Positions 55,720-64,000 of a stretch of 64,000 nt of DNA are shown here, piece after piece (position 1 is the stretch's first letter; each line of letters opens with the position of its first letter). The position numbers and the translations under genes are program-made. The DNA is from Candidatus Obscuribacterales bacterium (GTDB lineage Bacteria; Cyanobacteriota; Vampirovibrionia; Obscuribacterales; Obscuribacteraceae): assembly GCA_021732085.1 (NCBI GenBank), contig JAKFVQ010000033.1:1-64000 (forward strand). The letters run 5' to 3'. The notes beneath the pieces were generated by a model that saw only the letters and a list, made by a program, of their open reading frames with translations, did no database searches and had not been told where the DNA came from.

Positions 55720-58700
55720 TTGGCTAGTCACTTAGTCCGCAATTCAGCAATAAAAAGAGCCGATGCTCAGAGCGGATTTTTCTCAGGGCTCAAAAAGTTC
55801 ACAGTCTCCAAAATGATCGGAGCGCGAGCCTCGGGCATAGCAGGGCTTTTAGCGCTTAGTTTGTTTCTGCTGCCACCAGCAGTTTTTGCAACACGCGATG
55901 ATGTTGTTCGCTTGAACAATGACGGTGTTAATGCACTAAAAACTAATAACTACATGCTTGCGATTCAGAAATTCGAAGCAGCATTGAAAATTGATTCGAC
56001 ATATAAGCTTGCGCGAGAGAACCTTGCCATCGCTTACAACAATTATGGAATCGCACAGCAGTCGAATCCCAACAGTGCGATTGTCCAATTCCACAAATCA
56101 CTTTTCTGGAGTCCCGACAATCCAACTGCTGTTCAAAACCTAGATGTGACCATTCAAAATCTCGGCAAGGATCCAAAGAAATTTGCCGACCGTTTAGCGC
56201 TCGGCAAGCAGGCTCGGACAAGTGGTGACTTTGAAGGCGCAGCCGTCGAGTATCAGGAAGCGTTGAAGCTAAAAGATGATCCGAAATTGCGTGTAGATCT
56301 TGGTGATGTTCTACGCGTGCGCGACCAGCTGGATGCTGCAATTAATCAATATAAGATCGCGGCAAAAAATCCGAATCTCGACGAAGATTCTCAAATCAAA
56401 GCCTGGCGAAGTCTTGGTCAAAGCTACCAGGCGAAGGGCGATTTCCCGAATTCGGTTGCCTCTTATAACGAAGCTATAAAACTCGATCCGATGGATCGTG
56501 AAACTTTGGAAGCTAACAGAGCGGTGTGGGCAGAAGCGCTGGCAAAAGATGCTACATCAGCCGGAAACCACGTTGGTCTAGCTCAGGCATATATGTACCT
56601 GGGTGATTTCGGTCAAGCTAAAGCAGAACTCTCCCAAGCATTGATCTTCGACAAGAACAATCAATCGGCACTGGCTTTATTGCGCGAATTTGACGGGCGC
56701 AAGAAATCCTACGAGCGAGACAGGCACATCAACCAGGGGGCTGACTTGCAGGGACGCCAGCTCTATGATGCAGCTATTCAGGAATATAATGCTGCACTCA
56801 AGCTCGATGCAGCCAATCCAAATATTTTGGTGAACCTTGGTTCTGCCTATCAAGCAAAAGGTGACTTCGAAAACGCAATCGCATTCTACAAGCAAGCACT
56901 TTCGAAAGATCCGAACAACAAGCCGGCGCAAGAAGGCATCAAGAATGCTCAGAGCGCATTTGCTGGAAAACAACTTGATGATGCAATTGCCAAGGCAGCT
57001 GCTGCGTTTAAGTCAGGTAATTACGCCGAAGCCTTGCAGCAGTATCAGTACGTTTTACGCAGCAACCCGCAAGATGCAGCGGCTCACTTCAACGTAGGCG
57101 CTACATTGCAAGCACTCAAGCGGATAGACGAATCTATTGCCGAGTATAAGCAAGCTGTATCTATGGCTCCAAAGAATGATGCGTATGCCGATGCACTTAA
57201 GAAAGCCATTCAAGACAAAGCTGATCCGATTATCGATCAAGCATTTAAGAAGCACGCAGAAAAAGACTACACAACGGCTATAGCTCTATATCAACAAGCT
57301 CTGGCTATTGTGCCGGATAATGCGAAGGTGCTGTTCAATTTGGCTGGTGCTTATTATTCTCGCCAGCAATTTCCAGAAGCGCAAAAAATATACGAACAGC
57401 TGTATCAAAAGGATCCAAAAGGCCAGGTGGACGATCTGTGGTTGCTTGGTACCATCCAGGAACACAACGGGCGAGGAAACGACGCAATCGCGACATATAC
57501 GAAGTATTTGACCGAGTCACCGACGGGGCGCTACAACTCGCAGGCAAAGGAACGTCTGGCTGCGCTCAGGAGAGACCCCAACGATACAATGAAGATTAAG
57601 AGCGAAGCTGACATCGCTAAGGATAAGGATGCCGACGACGCTTACAAAAACGGTGTCACTCTGCAGCAGCAGAAGAACTTCGAGGGCGCCCTGCAATCCT
57701 ATCAAAAGGCGATGGCGATTAAGCCAAAAGATCCTACGATACCGTTTGCAATCGGAACTGTGTATCAGGCAATGAAGGACTATGATTCCGCTTTACGCTG
57801 GTTCCAGACTGCTATCGATCTAGGCAGTGCAGATCCTAAGTTCGACAAGAAAACAATCGACGAATTCAAATCCGCTGTGAAATTGGGCAAGGAACAGAAA
57901 GCCGCACCAATTCTTGAAGAAGCTGTTAAGAAGCAGAGTGCTGGTGATAACGCCGGTGCAATTGGGCTCTACAAACAAGCATTGCAGTTCACCGATGGAA
58001 CTGGTGGCGTCTGGTTCAACCTCGGTCAGGCCTATCAATTGATTGATGACTTTGCCAATGCGCGGACCGCCTATCAGAAAGCCGTGGATCTTGATCCTAA
58101 GGGTCAGACTACATGCTGGTATCTGATCGCCAAGATTGATGAGCACTTTGGCCAAGGTCAGCCTGCAGTCGATAAGTATAGAAAGTATCTCCTGGCCAAT
58201 CCGACTGGACAATACTCTGCCGATGCGAGCGCTCGAGTTAATGTTTTGGCGAAGGATCCGACAAAGACTCAGAAGCTACCGACTCAGTCTGAAATGAAAA
58301 CGGCCAAAGTCGCTGACGATGAGTACAACGCTGGACTGGCTGCGCAAAAGGCTGGCAATCCTCAGGAAGCAATCGGGCACTATCAGAAAGCTGCTTCTGT
58401 CAGACCTGATGAGCCGGCTTACATCGAAGCAATTGCAACTTGCTATCAGCAAATGAAGAATTACGATCAGGCACTTGCTTCTTACGATCAAGCCATTGCT
58501 CTTGCCAAGAAAGCTGGAAAAGCTAAGGACGTAGAGCTGTATCAAAGCCAGCGCGAAGGCGCAGCCGAAGAAATGGCTGGACCGATTGTCGATCAAGCAT
58601 TGAATGCATTCCAAACCGGCGATTACAAGAAAGCCGCAGATCTCTATCGTCAGGTGCTTCAAATGGTGCCGAAGATCGCCAAGATGCATACGAGCTTAGC

Positions 58701-60267
58701 AGCCGCGTTGCAAGCTGGTGACGACTTCAATGGTGCTCTGGACGAATATCAAAAAGGCTATGATCTCGATCCGAAGGGTGAGAAGGAAAATCTATATCTG
58801 ATTGCTGCGTTGCACGATCACTTTGGTCGTGGTTCGCAAGCGTTGATGTTGTACCGCAAGTACATGACAGAATCGCCGACCGGTCAATATATTTCTCTTG
58901 CGAAACAGCGTGCTGCTGAGTTGGCGAAAGATATCACTAAGACCGTCAAGATCCCAACTTCAACAGAGCGTAAATCGGCCGAGCAGGTCGGTACTCTATA
59001 TAATGACGCTGTCGCTCTCTATAACAAGGGTGAGTTTGACGCCAGTGCTGACAAGATGGACGAAGTATTGCGCTTAGGACAGGATCCCGCGTACTACTAT
59101 CAGAAGGGTCTTGCAAAACTTGCTGCTAAGAAGTTTGACGAGGCAAAGGCTGCCTTCCAAGAAGCCGCCAGGCGTGATCCGAACAATAAGGCCTTCAAGG
59201 ATGCTCTTGCCACCACTGGTCAGCAGCAATTGGCACCAATTGTGGATGATGCAGTTAAATTGCAAACCGCAGGAGATCTAGCCGGTGCCATCGACAAATA
59301 TCGAGAAGCCTTGAAACTGGATCCCAATAACGGCAGTATTCACACTAACCTGGCTTCGGCACTGCAGCAGTCCGAAGATTTCAATGGTGCGCGTGCTGAA
59401 TTCCAAACTGGCTACAACGTCGATAAGAAGGGACAGGTCGGCAATCTCTATTTCATTGCTGTGATTGACGAGCATTTTGGCAAAGGTCAGATTGCACTTA
59501 ATGAATACTCGCAGTATGTAAGGGAAGCCGGAGCCGCTGGATCCTACGTTGGATTGGCACAGCAACGTATCAAGGCGCTAATGGCCAACGTTAATGGAAC
59601 ACAGAAGATCGTAACGCAAGCTGAAGCAGCGGCTGCCCAGGCCACGAGCCAGGCTTATACGGATGCGGTTGCTCTGCAACAAGCCAACAAAGTTGATGAA
59701 GCTATTCCGAAGTATCTTGAGGCCATCAAAGGCAATGAGAAGGAACCGGTATTTCACTTCGGTCTTGCAACCGCCTATCATGCAAAAGGCGACTACGAAA
59801 ATGCAATTAAGCAATACGAAGCGGCAATTGCGAACAGTCCGAAGCCCGATCCGCAGTGGAAGCAGTATCTCAAGCAGGCTAAGCAAGCACTTGCCGGGCC
59901 GATTCTCAACGAGGCGATCGCCAAGCAAACTACCAAGGATGCTGCTGGTAATTACGACCTCGCCGGTGCAATCGTCAAATATGAGCAAGCTCTGCGCATA
60001 GACGATGACGCGGCTACCAGAGCCAACCTCGGAACGGCATACCAGGGTATGAACAACCTTCCGAAAGCGTTGGAAAACTACAAGAAAGCCCTGCAAATGG
60101 ATGCGAATCAATTCGACGCGTACTACTATCTAGGCACGCTGTACGAACAGATGAACCAACCGAAGCTAGCTATTGTCGAATACCAAAACTACCTGAGAAA
60201 GCAGCCTAATGGACCAAACGCAGCCGCCGTCAAGGACCGCCTGAAAATCTTGGGCGCGATTAAATAA
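55720..60267 (+). CDS. Giant multi-TPR protein
   Basis: 1515 residues from TTG 55720, which has AAGGGA at a normal distance. Residues about 40-65 (IAGLLALSLFLLPPAVFA) are a signal peptide or anchor. The rest is a chain of some 25-30 tetratricopeptide repeats. From about residue 560 the chain repeats a larger module of about 215 residues four times: TPRs followed by a linker with EHFGxGQxAxxxYxKYxxxxPTGxY and a KxxT-type segment. Probably a long envelope scaffold that organises other proteins. It has no enzyme motif. Monocistronic. Confidence 0.9.
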   Translation: MASHLVRNSAIKRADAQSGFFSGLKKFTVSKMIGARASGIAGLLALSLFLLPPAVFATRDDVVRLNNDGVNALKTNNYMLAIQKFEAALKIDSTYKLARENLAIAYNNYGIAQQSNPNSAIVQFHKSLFWSPDNPTAVQNLDVTIQNLGKDPKKFADRLALGKQARTSGDFEGAAVEYQEALKLKDDPKLRVDLGDVLRVRDQLDAAINQYKIAAKNPNLDEDSQIKAWRSLGQSYQAKGDFPNSVASYNEAIKLDPMDRETLEANRAVWAEALAKDATSAGNHVGLAQAYMYLGDFGQAKAELSQALIFDKNNQSALALLREFDGRKKSYERDRHINQGADLQGRQLYDAAIQEYNAALKLDAANPNILVNLGSAYQAKGDFENAIAFYKQALSKDPNNKPAQEGIKNAQSAFAGKQLDDAIAKAAAAFKSGNYAEALQQYQYVLRSNPQDAAAHFNVGATLQALKRIDESIAEYKQAVSMAPKNDAYADALKKAIQDKADPIIDQAFKKHAEKDYTTAIALYQQALAIVPDNAKVLFNLAGAYYSRQQFPEAQKIYEQLYQKDPKGQVDDLWLLGTIQEHNGRGNDAIATYTKYLTESPTGRYNSQAKERLAALRRDPNDTMKIKSEADIAKDKDADDAYKNGVTLQQQKNFEGALQSYQKAMAIKPKDPTIPFAIGTVYQAMKDYDSALRWFQTAIDLGSADPKFDKKTIDEFKSAVKLGKEQKAAPILEEAVKKQSAGDNAGAIGLYKQALQFTDGTGGVWFNLGQAYQLIDDFANARTAYQKAVDLDPKGQTTCWYLIAKIDEHFGQGQPAVDKYRKYLLANPTGQYSADASARVNVLAKDPTKTQKLPTQSEMKTAKVADDEYNAGLAAQKAGNPQEAIGHYQKAASVRPDEPAYIEAIATCYQQMKNYDQALASYDQAIALAKKAGKAKDVELYQSQREGAAEEMAGPIVDQALNAFQTGDYKKAADLYRQVLQMVPKIAKMHTSLAAALQAGDDFNGALDEYQKGYDLDPKGEKENLYLIAALHDHFGRGSQALMLYRKYMTESPTGQYISLAKQRAAELAKDITKTVKIPTSTERKSAEQVGTLYNDAVALYNKGEFDASADKMDEVLRLGQDPAYYYQKGLAKLAAKKFDEAKAAFQEAARRDPNNKAFKDALATTGQQQLAPIVDDAVKLQTAGDLAGAIDKYREALKLDPNNGSIHTNLASALQQSEDFNGARAEFQTGYNVDKKGQVGNLYFIAVIDEHFGKGQIALNEYSQYVREAGAAGSYVGLAQQRIKALMANVNGTQKIVTQAEAAAAQATSQAYTDAVALQQANKVDEAIPKYLEAIKGNEKEPVFHFGLATAYHAKGDYENAIKQYEAAIANSPKPDPQWKQYLKQAKQALAGPILNEAIAKQTTKDAAGNYDLAGAIVKYEQALRIDDDAATRANLGTAYQGMNNLPKALENYKKALQMDANQFDAYYYLGTLYEQMNQPKLAIVEYQNYLRKQPNGPNAAAVKDRLKILGAIK

Positions 60268-60297
60268 GAGCGGTTCCCGTGTATCCGAATACCTGAA

Positions 60298-60324
60298 TGG
60301 GAAACGAGATCTTTCGCTTTCCCA
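60298..60324. terminator. Hairpin between convergent genes
   Basis: TGGGAAA (60298-60304) pairs with TTTCCCA (60318-60324) across a 13-base loop that contains CGAGATCTTTCG. It is between the TPR stop (60267) and the metB-like stop (60386), so it could serve either strand. There is no strong U tract. Confidence 0.45.
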
Positions 60325-60385
60325 AATAATCAAGCTCGCGAAGAGGTTTAGTCTATCCCAGCAGCTTTTATTCCGAAGGAATAAT

Positions 60386-61558
60386 TCAAATAGAAGATAG
60401 GGCTTGTTCGAGATCGGCAATGAGATCGCGTGCGTCTTCCAGTCCGACTGAAAGTCGCAATGTACTGTCTGAGATCCCTCGCCGCTTTCTTTCTTCCGGC
60501 GTTAATCCGTGATGGGTTGTTGTGCTGGGCTGTGTGACAAGGCTTTCAACTCCGCCAAGGCTAGGAGCTAATGCAAACAATTTCAAATTATCTGCGACTT
60601 TGGATGTTTGCTCGGCGCTACCTGCTACTTCGATGCTGAGCATTCCGCCAAAACCGCTCATTTGTTTCTTGGCCAGTTCATGCCCAGGAAAATCTGGAAG
60701 TCCAGGATAAAGGACTTTAGCGATTTTTGAGTGCTTATGCATTGCGTTTGCAACTGCTGCTGCGCTCTCGTTTTGCTGCTTTACTCGAACCTGCAATGTT
60801 CGCAGGCTGCGTGAAAGAAGAGACGCGACTTCAGGAGCGATCATTTGTCCCAGATTCTTTCGCCAAGGCCAGACTTGTGCCAGTAATTCCTTGCTTCCCA
60901 TCAAGGCACCAGCTGTGATATCACTATGTCCACCCAGATACTTTGTTGCGCTATGAATGACCAGGTCCGCGCCTAATGAAAGCGGTTGTTGGTTAATGGG
61001 TGAAGCGAATGTATTATCGACCGCGACTAGAGTTCCATATTGGTGAGCCAACTTGCAAATCGCTGCGATGTCAAAAATCTCGAGTGCGGGATTTGTCGGG
61101 GTTTCGAAGAAAACTATGCCTGCGCCTTTTTTCAATGTTTCTTCAAGCGTGTCGATCTGCGAGCCAAGCAGCATGTAGCTTGGAATGCCGAGTTGTGGAA
61201 GTTGATCCGCAATTAATTCTAGTGTGCCGCCATATGCATCACCGAGGCAAATGACTCCTTTTCGTCCAAGTGCCATAAAAAGAGCGGCTTCCGAAGCCAT
61301 TCCAGAGCAAAAAGCCCATGCAGCTTCTGCTCCTTCAAGTAATGCGAGCTGTTGTTCTAGGGCAAAGATGCTGGGATTCAATCCGTACCGGGTGTATAGC
61401 GCTCCGGCTTTCTTCCCTTCCACTACTGCGAGAATATCTGCCGTGGAGTTAAATGCGAACGTTGTGGTGTTATAAATCGGCGTATGCGGCGCACCGTGTT
61501 GATCCTTACTCCCATTTTTGGAGTGCAAAAGTTTTGTCGTCAAACCAACATAATCCAT
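60386..61558 (-). CDS. metB: Cystathionine gamma-synthase-type PLP enzyme
   Basis: 390 residues from ATG 61558, which has GAGGAG seven bases before it; the longer form adds 29 residues without such a site. The Schiff-base lysine is in HSATKYLGGHSD, the N-terminal motif TTKLLHS and the tyrosine-bearing PIYNTTTFAF are typical, and SLGGVESLVTQPSTTTH closes the Cys/Met-metabolism family. It joins an O-acylhomoserine to cysteine or a related sulphur donor; the family also includes lyases, so the exact direction is unsure. Confidence 0.92.
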   Translation of the reverse strand: MDYVGLTTKLLHSKNGSKDQHGAPHTPIYNTTTFAFNSTADILAVVEGKKAGALYTRYGLNPSIFALEQQLALLEGAEAAWAFCSGMASEAALFMALGRKGVICLGDAYGGTLELIADQLPQLGIPSYMLLGSQIDTLEETLKKGAGIVFFETPTNPALEIFDIAAICKLAHQYGTLVAVDNTFASPINQQPLSLGADLVIHSATKYLGGHSDITAGALMGSKELLAQVWPWRKNLGQMIAPEVASLLSRSLRTLQVRVKQQNESAAAVANAMHKHSKIAKVLYPGLPDFPGHELAKKQMSGFGGMLSIEVAGSAEQTSKVADNLKLFALAPSLGGVESLVTQPSTTTHHGLTPEERKRRGISDSTLRLSVGLEDARDLIADLEQALSSI

Positions 61559-61666
61559 GGAGTTCTCCTCGCGACACCGGCTAACTTTGAGCAGAGCGAT
61601 AATCTTATCAGCATCAGAGCCTATAGTCCCTATGCGCTTGACCACGAGGCACAGGCTGATTAGAAC

Positions 61667-61687
61667 CTTGACGCTTTTAGCGTCAAG
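61667..61687. terminator. Perfect 9-bp hairpin after the DUF2239 gene
   Basis: CTTGACGCT (61667-61675), TTT, AGCGTCAAG (61679-61687). A partial second copy of the arm (CTTTAGCGTTGACC) follows at about 61696-61709. It lies 62 bases beyond the DUF2239 3' end, but no U tract follows on the minus strand. Confidence 0.5.
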
Positions 61688-61748
61688 ACCGAGGACTTTA
61701 GCGTTGACCTGAGGTTTTGAGATTAACTGGCAGCTCTTTGCAACGTTG

Positions 61749-62345
61749 CTATTTGTGGAAGGACGCGTTTGATAGCATCAAAATGTGTTTCTTTATGTCT
61801 TCGCCCCATGGCGAAATAAGCTGATCGAATTTTTCTTTGTCCTTTGCAAATAGCGCGCGACTCGCCTCTTCAAAATCTGCTTCATTTCCTGCCATAGCTG
61901 ACATGAATCGATAGGTGATTTCGCGAGCGCGGCGCTTTTGATCTTCTCCCTCGTTCGCTTTTCTTGCGGCTTCGACTAGCTTTCTCAAAGTAACGGATGC
62001 ACCACCGGGTTGACTGCCAAGCCATTCCCACTGCCTTGGCATAAGAGTAACTTCTCGTGCAACTACTCCAAGTTTTGGACGTCCCGGCCCTTGCTGTTCA
62101 GCTTTTGTCTCAACTGCATTGGTCTTCGGCGTAATCGCAGTCAATGTCTTTTCGAGTTTCGATTTGAACTCTTCCATGCTGCCCCGAAAGTCAATTTCGA
62201 CTAGCTGGCTCTCATCGTCAAAAAGTAGAATGGATGAGTTGTTACCAGAGTCCATCGTCTTCTTTGTGGCGATGGCGACCTCCCGAAGCTCGCCTGAAGC
62301 TATGAGCTTTGAGCCAGCAAAGGCAATGCAGAAATTGTTTTTCAT
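61749..62345 (-). CDS. DUF2239 family protein, likely autoregulated
   Basis: 198 residues from ATG 62345, where the family start (FCIAFAGSKLIASGELREVA) is aligned; longer starts exist but lie within the operator region. The central GPGRPKLGVVAREVTLMPRQWEWLG... region and the end YRFMSAMAGNEADFEEA match DUF2239. The middle segment has a strand followed by two helices (REVTLMPRQWEWL, GASVTLRKLVEAA), a layout like a ribbon-helix-helix DNA-binding unit. Two palindromes just upstream support autorepression. Function of the family is unknown. Confidence 0.75.
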   Translation of the reverse strand: MKNNFCIAFAGSKLIASGELREVAIATKKTMDSGNNSSILLFDDESQLVEIDFRGSMEEFKSKLEKTLTAITPKTNAVETKAEQQGPGRPKLGVVAREVTLMPRQWEWLGSQPGGASVTLRKLVEAARKANEGEDQKRRAREITYRFMSAMAGNEADFEEASRALFAKDKEKFDQLISPWGEDIKKHILMLSNASFHK

Positions 62346-62383
62346 GGAAATTATGCTGACCTCTGGCATATAAGGATTAGGAG

Positions 62384-62399
62384 TTTTACCCGGGTAAAA
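62384..62399. promoter_or_regulatory. Perfect 16-bp palindrome, operator 1
   Basis: TTTTACCCGGGTAAAA, perfectly self-complementary, 39-54 bases upstream of the DUF2239 start and overlapping where its transcript should begin. Confidence 0.8.
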
Positions 62400-62412
62400 A
62401 TAGCATAGCATA

Positions 62413-62428
62413 TTTTATCCGGGTAAAA
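62413..62428. promoter_or_regulatory. Near-perfect palindrome, operator 2
   Basis: TTTTATCCGGGTAAAA, one base off perfect, centred 29 bp (about three helix turns) from operator 1. Between the two lies TATGCTATGCTAT on the minus strand, a likely -10 box. It is 93 bases upstream of the divergent radical SAM gene and could affect it too. Confidence 0.75.
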
Positions 62429-62520
62429 TTAAAAGTCTCAAGTTTCGCCTGCTAAATGAATGCCAGTCTGCATTTGGGAGCTTGATCACGAAATCAGTCT
62501 CCGACATCTAAAATGGAGAG

Positions 62521-63081
62521 ATGGAAACAGTTCTGCGCTTACACGAGATTGTTCCTTTGACCTTTGCCAACGGGCCGGGGGCAAGGGCTTGCATTTGGGT
62601 TCAGGGCTGTTCGCTTGCTTGTCCGGGATGTTTTAATCCTCAGACGCATGATTTCTCTGCGGGAGATGTTCGTAGGGTGGACTGGCTTGTTGACCAAGTG
62701 CTCGCGCTTAAAGGAATCGAAGGGGTCACCATTAGCGGTGGCGAGCCCTTTCAGCAACCAGAAGCCATTCTTTTATTGTTGAAATTGCTGCGCTCGAGGA
62801 GCGAGCTTTCAACCATAATATTTTCTGGCTTTGATAAGTCCGAACTCGAGCGAATGGCTTGCTTCGAGGAAGTTAAAGTGAATGTTGATGCGATAATTGC
62901 TGGGCGCTATAGAGAAGAACAGCGGTTGGCGTCTGGCTTGCTGGGTTCTGCGAACCAGGAAATTCTTCTCTGCAGTGATCGGTATTGCCTGGATGATTTT
63001 ATTGCGGTACCTCCTGCCGAAGTAATTATTGGTGCCGATGGCAGTATAACGATTTCAGGAGTAGATCCGCTCAGATTATGA
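62521..63081 (+). CDS. Radical SAM protein, NrdG-like activating enzyme
   Basis: 186 residues, short as in single-cluster radical SAM activases. The Fe-S motif is CSLACPGC (CxxxCxxC, residues about 31-38), followed by GVTISGGEPFQQP (SAM/GGE motif) and ISFS-type strand STIIFSGFDKSELE. This is the layout of anaerobic ribonucleotide-reductase or pyruvate-formate-lyase activases, but no glycyl-radical enzyme is in view, so another target is likely. Its stop overlaps the next start in ATGA. Confidence 0.8.
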   Translation: METVLRLHEIVPLTFANGPGARACIWVQGCSLACPGCFNPQTHDFSAGDVRRVDWLVDQVLALKGIEGVTISGGEPFQQPEAILLLLKLLRSRSELSTIIFSGFDKSELERMACFEEVKVNVDAIIAGRYREEQRLASGLLGSANQEILLCSDRYCLDDFIAVPPAEVIIGADGSITISGVDPLRL

Positions 63082-64000
63082 CAAAGGCTCCATCAACTGA
63101 AGATATCCTTATCGGCGAGGACTGGCGGCAGTTGTTTGACTGCGAGCCATGGCGCATTGATTATCTCGTTCACTTTGCTGAGTGCGATGATGCTGAAAAA
63201 AGAGAGCGGTCGCGTGTGCTTATCTCCGGTTTGCGCCGCCGCGAATCACGCCATGCAATTTGCAAAATAGCGTTGGAAGAGACGCATCCATGGTTAGACG
63301 TACTGCTCGCCGCGACGGACTTCTTGCCGGAGGAGAAATCTGACGTTCCGCTATTTTTAGCAATAACCAGGCAATGGGATCGCTATCTCAATAATTTTGG
63401 AGATTGTGCAGCGCTCATTTCCAGGCTATCTGAATCAGACTCCAGAGCTGAACGAGCAGTGAAATCTCTGCGTGAAATTGATGATCCATCAGGTGTTGTA
63501 TTGGTCCTCAAGCTTTATGCGGATGGATCTTTGCTCCCCTCTGGTGTCGAGGATACGTTAAGGCTAGCCTTGCTTTCGCAAAATTCCGTTGATTGCATCC
63601 TTCCAATTTATGAGTATTGGTCATGTAGTCGTAATGAGCGTATAGCCGCTTTATTTAAAGGCCTTGCGGAATTGAAAGGCGGTGATCGTAGGCTTCAAGT
63701 GCTTGTTGAATTGAAGATGAATGGATATTTGACAGAGGTTCAAGACGGCGATCTCCATTGGCTGATTCAGAATCTGGATGATTGCGACCATGAAATTGCT
63801 GCAGCAGCGAAGCGAACAATACTCGCTCTGGACGGCAAGCAAGATTCACTATTAGAAGAGCAACTGTTTGCCCTCCTTTGTGATGACTGTTCCGATACTT
63901 TGGTCCAAGTCGCCTCGCAGTTAACAAGCCGGCCCAAGACAAAAGCAGAACATGTTTTGTTTTGCGTTTTGACGAGCAGCTGGGACGAGCTTGCGCAGTT
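63078..64000 (+). CDS. Unrecognised helical-repeat protein, 5' part
   Basis: The frame is open from ATG 63078 to the window edge, at least 307 residues. The sequence is helical with repeated Leu/Asp/Ser spacing (DILIGEDWRQLFDCEPWRID, CILPIYEYWSCSRNERIAAL, LLEEQLFALLCDDCSDTLVQ), like HEAT-type repeats. No signal peptide. The four-base ATGA overlap with the radical SAM gene means they are translationally coupled, so this is a candidate target or partner of that enzyme. Family not recognised. Confidence 0.7.
   Translation, partial: MTKAPSTEDILIGEDWRQLFDCEPWRIDYLVHFAECDDAEKRERSRVLISGLRRRESRHAICKIALEETHPWLDVLLAATDFLPEEKSDVPLFLAITRQWDRYLNNFGDCAALISRLSESDSRAERAVKSLREIDDPSGVVLVLKLYADGSLLPSGVEDTLRLALLSQNSVDCILPIYEYWSCSRNERIAALFKGLAELKGGDRRLQVLVELKMNGYLTEVQDGDLHWLIQNLDDCDHEIAAAAKRTILALDGKQDSLLEEQLFALLCDDCSDTLVQVASQLTSRPKTKAEHVLFCVLTSSWDELAQ

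Noticed and set aside
59578-60111. 177-residue minus-strand ORF opposite the TPR gene
   Set aside because: Shadow frame of the TPR gene, with composition that mirrors the repeats.
1-64000. CRISPR arrays, prophage genes, insertion sequences, tRNA or rRNA genes
   Set aside because: No regularly spaced repeats, no transposase, integrase or phage structural genes, and no tRNA T-loop or rRNA signatures were found by eye.

Overview
The window looks like a chromosomal segment of a non-photosynthetic relative of Cyanobacteria (Melainabacteria/Vampirovibrionia, most like the Obscuribacterales). This is an inference from gene content. The segment has many TPR proteins, a Gram-negative envelope (TolC, MacAB-type pump, lipoproteins, two-partner-secretion-like adhesin) and a class III PPK2 close to a polyphosphate-glucokinase-like ROK protein. 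A database comparison would be needed to fix the taxon. I found no rRNA, tRNA, CRISPR array, prophage or insertion sequence.

Layout. 1-5.2 kb: the 3' part of a giant beta-helix adhesin, broken in frame at a G8 tract, and a small helical protein. 5.5-10.6 kb: SDR epimerase, ComF phosphoribosyltransferase, a methionine-gamma-lyase-family PLP enzyme with an apparently leaderless promoter, PRPP synthetase and a metallo-beta-lactamase-fold hydrolase. 10.7-18.1 kb, minus strand: VOC protein, TPR lipoprotein, then Mfd, a SurA/PrsA-like peptidyl-prolyl isomerase lipoprotein and a small secreted protein in tandem. 18.2-24.7 kb: TPR protein, APC permease, MnmA, and a membrane-anchored SGNH-like protein. 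24.9-31.6 kb: TolC, HlyD/MacA adaptor, MacB permease, ABC ATPase and a secreted protein, probably one tripartite efflux or export locus. 31.7-41.5 kb: cell-wall amidase, DUF6328 protein, frameshifted polyphosphate-glucokinase-like protein with a lysine-rich tail, ABC exporter, ThpR, a disordered hydrophilic protein, PPK2-III and a DUF4139 protein. 41.5-54.4 kb: mostly small envelope or unrecognised proteins, a transglutaminase, a spermidine-synthase-like membrane protein, an amidohydrolase, a FadJ-type beta-oxidation enzyme and a secreted TIM-barrel-like protein. 54.5-60.3 kb: a probable structured RNA upstream of a long HPF/RaiA gene, then a 1515-residue TPR protein built of large repeated modules. 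60.4-64 kb: cystathionine gamma-synthase-type enzyme, a DUF2239 gene preceded by two 16-bp palindromes, a NrdG-like radical SAM protein and a truncated downstream gene that overlaps it.

The points most worth following are: the structured RNA in front of the HPF gene (position as in the raiA motif); the palindromic operators of the DUF2239 gene; two genes interrupted at 8-base homopolymers; a dispersed palindromic element found after gene 3' ends; a duplicated promoter-plus-start segment; an unannotated-size 54-residue membrane peptide; and the polyphosphate gene pair with its histone-like lysine-rich tail.
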